A stretch of 64,000 bases of DNA, taken from Mucilaginibacter sp. SMC90. Lineage in GTDB: Bacteria > Bacteroidota > Bacteroidia > Sphingobacteriales > Sphingobacteriaceae. Position 1 is the stretch's first letter. The number at the start of each line of letters is the position of its first letter. The DNA lies in NCBI RefSeq assembly GCF_022811725.1, contig NZ_CP094527.1:5208001-5272000 (forward strand). The letters are read 5' to 3'. This document shows positions 27,465-35,581 of this stretch, in pieces. The notes under the pieces are model-generated. The model did no database searches. It worked only from the letters and a program-made list of their open reading frames with translations, and was not told the DNA's origin. A program made the position numbers and the translations under genes.

Positions 27465-28649
27465 ATGTCAGGCAAATTAGCACCAAATCTTCAGGCCGAT
27501 CTTGATGCAATAAATCAGATCCCGGTAATAAGTTCAATATTAGAAGTTATTTGCCGTACCACCGGTATGGGATTTGCCGCCGTAGCCCGGGTTACCGAAA
27601 AAAAATGGATAGCCTGCGCTGTTCTTGATAACATCCAGTTTGGGCTGGTACCCGGCGGCGAATTAAAATTAGAAACAACCATTTGCCATGAAATCAGGCA
27701 AACCCAGGAAGCTGTAATTATCGACCATGTTGAAATGGATGATCGCTTTCGTACGCATCATACGCCATTAATGTATGGGTTTCAAAGCTATATTTCCATG
27801 CCTATCATTCGTAAGGATGGTACTTTTTTTGGTACACTTTGCGCCATTGACCCCAACCCGGCCAAGCTTAATACTCCCGAGGTAGTAAATATGTTTAAGT
27901 TATATGCCGATCTGATCTCGTTTCATTTACAGGCAATTGAACAAATTGCTTTAACCGAAGAAAAACTGTTGGAAGAACGCCAGATTGCAGTGCTTCGGGA
28001 ACAGTTCATAGCCATTTTGGGGCATGACCTTCGCAACCCCGTTACAGCGGTATCAAACGTTGGGCAATTAATGATGAGGATGCCACTTGATGACCGGCTT
28101 AAACGCCTGGCAAGCATTCTCCAGGACTCATCTATGCGCATGAAAAGCCTGATAGAGAACCTGCTTGATTTTGCACGCGGCAGGCTTGGCGATGGTGTTA
28201 CGCTTGCCTTAAGCCATACCTTGAGCCTTGAAAAAACCCTTAACCATGTAATATCCGAACTACGCCTCGCATTACCCGAGCGGGAAATCATCACTGAGTT
28301 TAACATCAACGGAACAGTGTTTTGCGATGGTACAAGGGTGGCACAGCTCTTTTCCAACCTGCTTTCAAATGCGCTTGTTCATGGCAGCAAAGACACACCT
28401 GTCAGGGTATCTGCATGCAATGCAGATGGTAAGTTTACACTTTCAGTAGCCAACGCCGGCGAACAGATCCCGGCTGCTGCCATGGAAAGGCTGTTCCATC
28501 CGTTTTCGCGCGGTGAAGTTAAGCAGGGGCAGCAAGGCCTTGGGCTTGGTTTATACATCGCATCAGAAATAGCAAAGGCTCACGGTGGTACAATCGGCGT
28601 GGTGTCAACGCCCGATGAAACGCGTTTCACATTTCAATTAGCTGTATAA
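27465..28649 (+). CDS. GAF-domain sensor histidine kinase
   Basis: The product has 394 residues and no transmembrane segment. A GAF domain (about 15-160, FAAVARVTEKKW, GFQSYISMPIIRKDGTFFG) precedes HisKA with H187 in ILGHDLRNPVTAV and an ATPase domain with NLLSNALVHG and GLGLGLYIASEIAKAHGG. It resembles bacteriophytochrome-like soluble kinases without the chromophore domain. No response regulator is next to it. Its 3' end overlaps the convergent VOC gene by 16 nt. Confidence 0.87.
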   Translation: MSGKLAPNLQADLDAINQIPVISSILEVICRTTGMGFAAVARVTEKKWIACAVLDNIQFGLVPGGELKLETTICHEIRQTQEAVIIDHVEMDDRFRTHHTPLMYGFQSYISMPIIRKDGTFFGTLCAIDPNPAKLNTPEVVNMFKLYADLISFHLQAIEQIALTEEKLLEERQIAVLREQFIAILGHDLRNPVTAVSNVGQLMMRMPLDDRLKRLASILQDSSMRMKSLIENLLDFARGRLGDGVTLALSHTLSLEKTLNHVISELRLALPEREIITEFNINGTVFCDGTRVAQLFSNLLSNALVHGSKDTPVRVSACNADGKFTLSVANAGEQIPAAAMERLFHPFSRGEVKQGQQGLGLGLYIASEIAKAHGGTIGVVSTPDETRFTFQLAV

Positions 28650-29026
28650 GGGTTATAACAAATCTCCCAGCAATTACCTTCAAAATCAGCAATAAACGCG
28701 GCGTAACCTCCCCAAAAAGTATTGGCCGGATGCTTTATGATTTGTACTCCATTTTGTTCTAATCGGCTTATTTTGTCATCAACCTCTGCTTTTGTAGCAA
28801 GATTTATCGTCAGATAAAAACTTTTACTCCGGGCATTATTGCTTATATTTGTGTAATCAGTAAAAAGCAATTCATCGCACAGGGAGAGCACCAAATTATC
28901 AAGCTTTAACATTACTACTTTTTCATTTTCGGCAAGAATTTGCCATCCGAATTTTTCGGTATAAAATCCCTTAATAGCATCAAGATCTTTAACAGCAAGA
29001 GTAATGGCGGTTATATGGGCTTGCAT
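28634..29026 (-). CDS. VOC superfamily protein
   Basis: The product has 130 residues. ITAITLAVKDLDAIKGFYTEKFGW is broken into the usual first VOC strand and helix, and WGGYAAFIADFEGNCWEI gives the last strands with a Glu in a metal-ligand-like position. The sequence is glyoxalase-like, but the substrate is unknown. It is unrelated in detail to the VOC gene at 19455. It is convergent with, and overlaps by 16 nt, the GAF kinase gene. Confidence 0.75.
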   Translation of the reverse strand: MQAHITAITLAVKDLDAIKGFYTEKFGWQILAENEKVVMLKLDNLVLSLCDELLFTDYTNISNNARSKSFYLTINLATKAEVDDKISRLEQNGVQIIKHPANTFWGGYAAFIADFEGNCWEICYNPYTAN

Positions 29027-29153
29027 AATGTAATTGGGTTAATTGCGTTTTTTGTAGCTATTTAAACTCCAGATCGGCAGGTTTTATTTCACATTAAAAT
29101 TTAATCGCCAGTTAATACAGGGTGGTTAAATTTAAACAACCAAATATATAAAC

Positions 29154-29327
29154 ATGCAGATCGATTATTTTATAGCAGGCATTGTTATAACCCTGTTAAC
29201 CGTATTGATGATATGGATCGTAAAAACCGACCGTAAAGACGAAAGAGTTTTCGAGCAAAAGATCATTGGCCAGGAACTTAAACCCCGGGAACACTCTAAA
29301 CCACAAAAAGCCGGCAAAACAATATGA
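29154..29327 (+). CDS. Small single-pass membrane protein
   Basis: A 57-residue frame starts at ATG 29154 and stops with TGA at 29325-29327. Residues 5-23 (YFIAGIVITLLTVLMIWIV) form one transmembrane helix; the rest is charged (KTDRKDERVFEQK) and ends in a Lys-rich tail, so the tail should be cytoplasmic. It is in a clean gap between the VOC and patatin genes, on the same strand as patatin and 93 nt upstream. I do not recognise a family. Confidence 0.5.
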   Translation: MQIDYFIAGIVITLLTVLMIWIVKTDRKDERVFEQKIIGQELKPREHSKPQKAGKTI

Positions 29328-29420
29328 TCAGGTAAAACCCGCTATCAACTCACGTATTTTTACGTACGGCCTAACAGCATCCTTTTTTTAAATTTCACCA
29401 CCCAACCTAACATCTTTCTC

Positions 29421-31094
29421 ATGGCAGCAGATAAAACTTCAGATCAGCAAGTATTTTATGTAGGACTTTGTATGGCCGGCGCCGTATCTGCCGGGGCATA
29501 CACAGCAGGCGTTATTGATTACCTGTTACAGGCATTAACCGAATGGGACAAGCGCCGTAATGAACCCGGCGTTCCGCAACACAAGGTACAGATCCCGGTA
29601 ATGGGCGGAGCCTCTGCAGGCGGCATGACCAGCATTATGGCGGCTTCCTCACTTAATAACCCCATAACCCATATCGACAAACCATCGGCGGATATTTTGG
29701 CCGAACATCCTGAAAACAAACTTTATCACTCATGGGTGGACCTCGTACAGTCTGATATGTTTTCTAAGATGCTTGACACGTCTGACATTAAAACTTCGGG
29801 CGTGATATCGGCCCTAAATTCCGATTTCATCAATGATGTTGCTAAACGTGTGGTCGCTGCCGATCCTAACCAATGGCAGCCCACGCCGGCGTATATCAAA
29901 CCCGGTTTAAAGATCTTTACTACGCTTACCAACCTGCAGGGCTATGCTTATAATGTTCCATTCAATTCATCATCGCCTCAGCCTACCAAGTATAATATGC
30001 GGATCCATAATGATTACGCATGTTTTCAGCTTACCGAGAGTGCAATAGATGGGCATAACGACGGCTGGATGCCATTAGATCTGAAAAACAAGGTTAACAC
30101 TGACATAGCCGCCGATGCTGCTATGGCCACGGGCGCATTCCCGGTTGGATTGCAATCAAGGATAGTTAAACGTGATGCCAGCTATGTTAACAATAATCCC
30201 TGGCTAAGCAATTATTTTGTTAACAGTCCTATTGAGGCGGGCGGATATCAAACCCTGAATGTTGATGGTGGTATGATCAACAATGAGCCTTTTGATAAGG
30301 TACGCAGTGTTCTGGATGACCTGACCGGTCAGCCGGATGTTGATTACAACAACTATAACAAATTTGTTTCAACTGTGCTGATGATTGAGCCATTCCCTAC
30401 CCAGGCACCTACACCCATTTCACAATCAAGGGCAGTATCAAATGTGGTAGGCTTAACGCTGTCATCCATGCTGTCGCAAATGCGCTCAAAGGCGGTTAAC
30501 ATTAAAGAAGCCATGGATTCGGATTGTGCAGGCCAATACCTGATCACGCCGTCCCGCCGGGTGGATACACCTGATGGTAAATCAACCGATCTGACAGGTG
30601 AACAAGCCATTGCCTGCGGCGCGCTGAGCGGGTTTAGCGGTTTCCTTAATAAAGAGTTCAGGGTGCACGATTTTTTCCTGGGCCGCCATAATTGCAAGAT
30701 CTTTTTACGCGATTACTTTACCGTACCTGCCAAAGCACTTACAACAAACCCGATTTTTGCAGATGGCTACGCCAATGCCGATAAAGCCAAATTTAAATCA
30801 ACTCAAAACGATAGCTACCAGATCATCCCGGTATTTGAAGAAGATATCAAATTCCCGGATATTAAATTTAGCTCGGGGAACAACTGGCCTACTATTAAAG
30901 AACAGGATATAGACCGGTTTAGTGATGGCCTGAAAAATCGGATCCAAACCATCATGCTCAATGTAGCAGACCTGGGATGGCTTACCAAAAGCTTACTGTG
31001 GATAGGTGCAAAGGTTATCCTGAATAGAATGGTAACCAATAAAATTATGGTAGTGATAAAAGGCGAACTTAAAACATGGAAGCTGTTGCCTTAG
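29421..31094 (+). CDS. Patatin-like phospholipase family protein
   Basis: The product has 557 residues and no signal peptide. The oxyanion-type Gly-rich N-terminus (GLCMAGAVSAGAYTAG) is followed by the nucleophile elbow GGASAGG with S65, and the catalytic Asp is in NVDGGMINNEPFD. The Ser/Asp dyad indicates a patatin-type lipid acyl hydrolase. The protein is longer than minimal patatins; the C-terminal 250 residues have no motif I recognise. A hairpin repeat lies 14 nt after the stop. Confidence 0.78.
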   Translation: MAADKTSDQQVFYVGLCMAGAVSAGAYTAGVIDYLLQALTEWDKRRNEPGVPQHKVQIPVMGGASAGGMTSIMAASSLNNPITHIDKPSADILAEHPENKLYHSWVDLVQSDMFSKMLDTSDIKTSGVISALNSDFINDVAKRVVAADPNQWQPTPAYIKPGLKIFTTLTNLQGYAYNVPFNSSSPQPTKYNMRIHNDYACFQLTESAIDGHNDGWMPLDLKNKVNTDIAADAAMATGAFPVGLQSRIVKRDASYVNNNPWLSNYFVNSPIEAGGYQTLNVDGGMINNEPFDKVRSVLDDLTGQPDVDYNNYNKFVSTVLMIEPFPTQAPTPISQSRAVSNVVGLTLSSMLSQMRSKAVNIKEAMDSDCAGQYLITPSRRVDTPDGKSTDLTGEQAIACGALSGFSGFLNKEFRVHDFFLGRHNCKIFLRDYFTVPAKALTTNPIFADGYANADKAKFKSTQNDSYQIIPVFEEDIKFPDIKFSSGNNWPTIKEQDIDRFSDGLKNRIQTIMLNVADLGWLTKSLLWIGAKVILNRMVTNKIMVVIKGELKTWKLLP

Positions 31095-31108
31095 GCTGAT
31101 GCAGAATC

Positions 31109-31143
31109 AAGACTTACGAAGTTTCAGAAACTTCGTAAGTCTT
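31109..31143. repeat. Hairpin repeat, copy 1, between convergent genes
   Basis: A perfect 16-bp stem (AAGACTTACGAAGTTT and its complement) with loop CAG. The 15-bp stem core recurs at 36567-36599. It lies between the 3' ends of the patatin gene and fabF, so it probably works as a bidirectional terminator as well as being a dispersed repeat. Confidence 0.75.
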
Positions 31144-31151
31144 CCATTTCT

Positions 31152-32396
31152 TTATATAGCCTTAAATACTACAATGCCATTATGCCCACCGAAGCCGAAA
31201 GTATTGCTCATAGCTACTTTTACTTTGTGGTCGATAGCATCCTTCAATACAAATTTCAAAGTATCGGGAATAGCGGGGTCCAGCGTTGTGGTATTGATGG
31301 TTGGCGGGATCACCTGATTTTCTATCGATTTAATAGCCGCAATAGCCTCGATAGCGCCAGCCGCACCAAGCAGGTGACCAGTCATGGATTTGGTTGAACC
31401 TATAATGGTATTAATCTCTTTATTTTTGCTAACTGCCAATAGCGCATTGATCTCCGAAATGTCTCCAACCGGGGTTGAGGTAGCATGCATATTCAGATAA
31501 TCAACATCTTCAATGCTTAATCCCGATTCGGCAAGCGCTTGTTGCATGGCACGGGCTGCGCCCAGGCCTTCGGGGTGGGTTGCTGTCATATGATAGGCAT
31601 CAGCCGTCATAGATGCTCCGGTTACTTCAGCGTAAATATGTGCGCCACGGCTAACCGCGTGTTCATAATCTTCTAATATCAAAGCACCGGCACCTTCGCC
31701 CATAACAAAGCCATCACGGTCAATATCAAATGGCCTTGAAGCATGCTGTGGATCACCGTTACGGGCCGACATAGCCTTCATTGAACTGAAACCACCGATA
31801 GAAGCCGGCGTAACAGGTGCTTCTGAACCACCTGTTACTATGATTTTAGCCTTACCTAAACGGATATAGTTAAAAGCATCCATAATAGCTGTATTGGATG
31901 TGGCACAGGCAGATACGGTAGTATAATTGATCCCCATAAATCCATTGCGGATAGAGATCATACCTGACGCCATATTAGAAATGAACTTAGGCACAAAAAA
32001 CGGACTAAACCTTGGCTGTCCGTTGCCTCTTGCGTATTCAGTTACCTGCTCTTCAAAGGTCTCCATACCTCCTTGCCCGCTACCCCAAATTACGCCGATA
32101 TCAAACGGGTCCATTTTACTCAATTCAAATCCCGAATCTTTAATAGCTTCATCGGCTGCTACAAGCGCGTATTGGGTAAAGGTGTCGGTACGCTTTAATT
32201 CGGCTTTATCCAGATGATCTGTGATATTGAAATCTTTCAGCTCGCATGCAAATTGCGTACGGAACAAGGATGCATCAAAACGGGTAATGGTTGCGGCACC
32301 GCTTTTACCGGCAACAAGGTTTTGCCAATAAGTTTTTACATTGTTTCCAAGCGGTGTCAAAGCACCCAGACCTGTTATAACTACTCTGTTTAACAT
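31152..32396 (-). CDS. fabF: 3-oxoacyl-ACP synthase II (KAS II)
   Basis: The product has 414 residues, full length for FabF. It condenses malonyl-ACP with acyl-ACP in fatty acid elongation, in the cytoplasm. The Cys-His-His triad is complete: C164 in VSACATSN, H304 in LNMHATSTPVGD and H341 in MTGHLLGAAGA. It is not beside acpP or other fab genes here. Its core promoter region carries a perfect palindrome at 32434-32447, so it may be individually regulated. A second fabF elsewhere in the genome is possible. Confidence 0.93.
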   Translation of the reverse strand: MLNRVVITGLGALTPLGNNVKTYWQNLVAGKSGAATITRFDASLFRTQFACELKDFNITDHLDKAELKRTDTFTQYALVAADEAIKDSGFELSKMDPFDIGVIWGSGQGGMETFEEQVTEYARGNGQPRFSPFFVPKFISNMASGMISIRNGFMGINYTTVSACATSNTAIMDAFNYIRLGKAKIIVTGGSEAPVTPASIGGFSSMKAMSARNGDPQHASRPFDIDRDGFVMGEGAGALILEDYEHAVSRGAHIYAEVTGASMTADAYHMTATHPEGLGAARAMQQALAESGLSIEDVDYLNMHATSTPVGDISEINALLAVSKNKEINTIIGSTKSMTGHLLGAAGAIEAIAAIKSIENQVIPPTINTTTLDPAIPDTLKFVLKDAIDHKVKVAMSNTFGFGGHNGIVVFKAI

Positions 32397-32418
32397 GATG
32401 GTTTTATTAAAATCGGCG

Positions 32419-32447
32419 CAAAGATATAAATATATACCAATTGGTAT
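32419..32447 (-). promoter_or_regulatory. fabF promoter with overlapping palindrome
   Basis: On the minus strand a TATCTTTG box (32419-32426) fits the Bacteroidetes -7 consensus TAnnTTTG and lies 22 nt before the fabF start. Just upstream is the 14-bp perfect palindrome ATACCAATTGGTAT (32434-32447), placed between the -33 and -7 regions, where a bound repressor would block the polymerase. The regulator is unknown; TetR- and MarR-type proteins bind sites of this style. Confidence 0.55.
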
Positions 32448-32561
32448 TTTGAGAAACCAAAGTGAATTGGTTTTACACGCTGAAAATTACCGGGTTATGG
32501 CATAACCAAAAATCAAAACGGTTCAAAAACCAGCACAATGATAGCAGCAAATGAGATTGAA

Positions 32562-33404
32562 TTATTTTCCAAAAATTTTATTTAATTCCAAATAAGGCAC
32601 TGCATCATTCACAAAATTATAACTGCCCTTACTTAATTCAATTGCGGCCCGCTGAAAAGCACCTAAAGCAGCCCTTGCCAGCGCCGATCCAAGACTTACA
32701 CGTTTTACGCCCAGATCTTCAAGTTCATTAAAACTGATATCAAAACCTGCAGCACCAAGCACAATATTTACAGGTTTTGGCGCAACAGCTTTTACCACTT
32801 CGCTTATTTGTTCCCTTGTTTTAAGTCCGGGCGCAAAAAGCACATCGGCACCAGCGTCGGCATAAGCAACAAGCCTTTTGACGGTATCCTGCAGATCAAT
32901 TTTCCCGTGGATCATGTTTTCGGCCCTGGCCGTTAGCGTAAAATGAAAAGGCAGGCTGCGCGCTGCTTCAACAGCCGCTTTTACCCGTGCTACCGACAGG
33001 TCGAAGTCATAAATAGGATCTTTATCATTCCCTGTAGCATCCTCTATCGAACCACCAACCAGGCCTACTCCTGCTGCTGCTAATATAGTTTCGGCACATG
33101 CTTGAGGGGTATCGCCAAAGCCATTTTCCAGATCGGCAGCTACCGGTAAATGTGTAGCGTTGATAATGGCGAGTGCATTATCAAGTGTTTCCTCCCGACT
33201 GATCATCGCATGCCCGTCCGGCCGGCCAAGCACGTAGGCCAATCCCGCGCTTGTGGTAGTAAAAGCTTCAAAACCTAATCCCGTTAAAATTTTAGCCGAA
33301 CCGGCATCCCAGGGATTAGGAATAATGAACAAACCGTCGCGTTCATGCAAAGCTTTAAAAATTTCAGCTTTTTGATATTGGATGTTATTTATTGCAGATG
33401 ACAT
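32562..33404 (-). CDS. Isocitrate lyase/PEP mutase family protein
   Basis: The product has 280 residues. FIIPNPWDAGSAKIL, GHAMISREE, AADLENGFGD and GGSIEDATGN match the PEP mutase / isocitrate lyase TIM-barrel superfamily, close to the oxaloacetate decarboxylase or methylisocitrate-lyase-like group. It cleaves or rearranges a C-C or C-P bond of a small 2-oxo or hydroxy acid. No phosphonate genes are near, so the substrate stays open. Confidence 0.8.
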   Translation of the reverse strand: MSSAINNIQYQKAEIFKALHERDGLFIIPNPWDAGSAKILTGLGFEAFTTTSAGLAYVLGRPDGHAMISREETLDNALAIINATHLPVAADLENGFGDTPQACAETILAAAGVGLVGGSIEDATGNDKDPIYDFDLSVARVKAAVEAARSLPFHFTLTARAENMIHGKIDLQDTVKRLVAYADAGADVLFAPGLKTREQISEVVKAVAPKPVNIVLGAAGFDISFNELEDLGVKRVSLGSALARAALGAFQRAAIELSKGSYNFVNDAVPYLELNKIFGK

Positions 33405-33451
33405 TTTCAGGCCTATTAGTGTGTTTCGAAATTAAGCTAAATATAGTCTGT

Positions 33452-33502
33452 AGTAGTAAGTCTTAAGTCAAAAGCTTGTTTTTTGACTTAAGACTTACTA
33501 CT
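33452..33502. repeat. 22-bp perfect inverted repeat in a divergent promoter region
   Basis: The left arm AGTAGTAAGTCTTAAGTCAAAA is described here as two blocks, AGTAGTAAG and TCTTAAGTCAAAA; its exact complement is at 33481-33502, with loop GCTTGTT. It lies between the divergent PEP-mutase-like and CAT-like genes and shares AGACTTAC with the hairpin repeats at 31109 and 36567. Confidence 0.65.
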
Positions 33503-33547
33503 TCTAACTTACAACTTAATATCCCTAATATTGCATCAGTAAAAGTC

Positions 33548-34174
33548 ATGAAACAAAAAGTAGATATAGAAAACTGGATCAGGAAAGAGCATTACAACTT
33601 TTTTAAACAGTTTGAAGAGCCCTATTATGGCGTAAATGTAAACATTGATGTAACCGCAGCTTACAAGTTTGTTAAGGATAACGGGGTCTCATTTTTTCTT
33701 TACACCATGTTCCAATCGTTGGCCGCTTCGCAGATTATTGAGCCATTCAAATACCGCATGGAAGGCGACGATGTTTTTATTTATGACAGGATAGATGGCG
33801 GCTCAACTGTTCCGCGGGCCAATGGTACCTTTGGTTTTGGCGAATACCAATTTTATCCTTTGTTTGAGGATTTTAACCGGGAAGCCACCAAAGAAATAGA
33901 GCGAGTGCAAAGCAACAATCTATTGGAACGCTCAACAGTAAATAATATCATCCGTTTTTCTTCACTACCGTGGATCAATTTCACATCGCTGTCGCACGCG
34001 CGCATGTTTTCATTTGTGGATAGCTGCCCCAAGATCTCGTTCGGTAAAATGACCGAACATCATGGCAAGCGCACCATGCCATTATCCATCCATGTAAACC
34101 ATGCTTTGGTTGATGGTATCCACGTAGGCCAGTATATTGATTGTTACCAGGAATTGTTGAACAAAGGAGCTTAA
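33548..34174 (+). CDS. Chloramphenicol acetyltransferase-like protein
   Basis: The ATG at 33548 (MKQKVDIENWIRKEHYNFFK) gives 208 residues, close to the usual 210-220 of type A CATs; an upstream TTG frame would begin inside the inverted repeat. The start region with WxRxxHYxFF and the catalytic HALVDGIH (HxxxDG) match the CAT family, which transfers acetyl from acetyl-CoA to a hydroxyl group. Chromosomal homologues of this kind often do not give resistance, so the substrate is uncertain. The 3' end overlaps the convergent DUF885 gene by 4 nt. Confidence 0.78.
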   Translation: MKQKVDIENWIRKEHYNFFKQFEEPYYGVNVNIDVTAAYKFVKDNGVSFFLYTMFQSLAASQIIEPFKYRMEGDDVFIYDRIDGGSTVPRANGTFGFGEYQFYPLFEDFNREATKEIERVQSNNLLERSTVNNIIRFSSLPWINFTSLSHARMFSFVDSCPKISFGKMTEHHGKRTMPLSIHVNHALVDGIHVGQYIDCYQELLNKGA

Positions 34175-35466
34175 CCTTTTTTAAACACATTTTCCTTTAC
34201 CATAAATAAAGGCAGCGAACCGTGATCAAGCACGCGTGAGTGGAAATCCCTGACATTAAACTTAGCGCCTTCTTTTTGCTGTAGCTCTTGCTTCCAGTGA
34301 AGTATTTGCAGTGCGCCATATTTATAGGTGACTACCTGCGCAGGCCAGCGCCGGATGCGGGCTATCTCGCGCATAGCGATATCATCCTGTCCGCGAATAT
34401 TCTTTTTCCAGAAGGCCAGTGCTTGTTCATCCGTCCAGCCATAATAATTCAAGGCTACATCCAACGGCACCCGCACCGAGCGCACTATATCCCACTCCCA
34501 TTTGCCCAGCTCATCATAAGGCGTTTTGTATACACCAAGTTGTTTGCCCAATTCTTCGGTATAAGCTCCCCAGCCTTCGGCAAAGCCCATGTAATAAAAA
34601 AGCTGCTGCACCGCCGATGTTTTGGTTTGAGCTTCGGTACTGGTTTGGTAATGGTGACCGGGAACACCCTCGTGAATAAAAAGCCAATCAACCTGCCGCT
34701 TATTATAGGGCTTATCAAATAGGTTATAGTAAAACATGTTACTATCATAGTAACCGGGCGTTTGAGCAAGCTGCCTGCTTTCGCCCTTTACAATTTTTAG
34801 CGGGGCTATATTAGTATTGTTAAACAGCTTTGGCAGGTTAGCATAAATGATTGCTTTGGTATTTTCGAACGATTGCTGCACCACTTTTGGATCGCTTATA
34901 AAAAAAGAAGAATCATTGAGGTGTTTATAAAAATCATCCTCACTTAGGCCTGTTTGCAGACGGATAGCTTCGATATGCTTGTGAACACGACTAACTTCTG
35001 TCAAACCAAACTGGTAGATGTCGTCGGGTGTGGCATTGGCGCTTGTCCACCGCTTTAACAGGTAAGCATACCAGGCTTTGCCGTTAGGGATATTGATGAT
35101 ACCGCTTGCTGGGATAGAAGCGGGCTTGTTTTTTAACCAATCCTGCTCAAGTGCTATTCGTTCAAGGTTGAGGCCAGTTTCATAGCTGATCAGCTGATAA
35201 TCTACTTTTTCTGATCCCGTAAGTTGATCTGCCTTAAAAGCCGATAAACCCGCCTTTATTTTTGTAAAAAAGTCTAATTGTTTTCGAACATCGGCGGCGT
35301 CACCGATGTGTTCTAACCCGCTTACATAGCTTAGCTCCAGTTGCGGCAAGTGCAATTCATTATACCCGGCTACAAAATCTTTGCAAAATGCATCAAACGT
35401 TTCCTGCTTTTTAGCCGGAGATACAGACAAGATAAGCGCGCTGATTGCTACAATAAAAACCTTCAT
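34171..35466 (-). CDS. Secreted DUF885 family protein (HExxxHH metallopeptidase-like)
   Basis: The ATG at 35466 begins a signal peptide (MKVFIVAISALILSVS), giving 431 residues. The DUF885 signature HEGVPGHHYQ contains a HExxxHH-type metal motif; GFAEGWGAYTEELG follows as usual in the family. These proteins are thought to be zinc carboxypeptidase-like enzymes, but the substrate here is unknown. It is exported, with no partner gene visible; the neighbour on the left converges and overlaps by 4 nt. Confidence 0.78.
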   Translation of the reverse strand: MKVFIVAISALILSVSPAKKQETFDAFCKDFVAGYNELHLPQLELSYVSGLEHIGDAADVRKQLDFFTKIKAGLSAFKADQLTGSEKVDYQLISYETGLNLERIALEQDWLKNKPASIPASGIINIPNGKAWYAYLLKRWTSANATPDDIYQFGLTEVSRVHKHIEAIRLQTGLSEDDFYKHLNDSSFFISDPKVVQQSFENTKAIIYANLPKLFNNTNIAPLKIVKGESRQLAQTPGYYDSNMFYYNLFDKPYNKRQVDWLFIHEGVPGHHYQTSTEAQTKTSAVQQLFYYMGFAEGWGAYTEELGKQLGVYKTPYDELGKWEWDIVRSVRVPLDVALNYYGWTDEQALAFWKKNIRGQDDIAMREIARIRRWPAQVVTYKYGALQILHWKQELQQKEGAKFNVRDFHSRVLDHGSLPLFMVKENVFKKG

Positions 35467-35526
35467 AAATGGGATCTGGTTAACAAACATAAATAATAAA
35501 CTGTATTTTACTTAAGCCAATCCCAA

Positions 35527-35542
35527 TATCCCCCTGTTGGGG
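35527..35542. promoter_or_regulatory. TATCCCCCTGTTGGGG palindromic site
   Basis: The site lies 61 nt upstream of the DUF885 start and 40 nt upstream of the PD40 start, between these divergent genes. It resembles the core at 19975-19991 (TATCCCCCTATTTGGGG), with a loop one base shorter. Confidence 0.35.
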
Positions 35543-35581
35543 TGACAAGCCTGTAATGCATAGGGTATAAATTTGATAATC

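Noticed and set aside
30353..30697. 114-codon minus-strand frame in the patatin gene
   Set aside because: It is antisense to a conserved coding region with no recognisable protein features.
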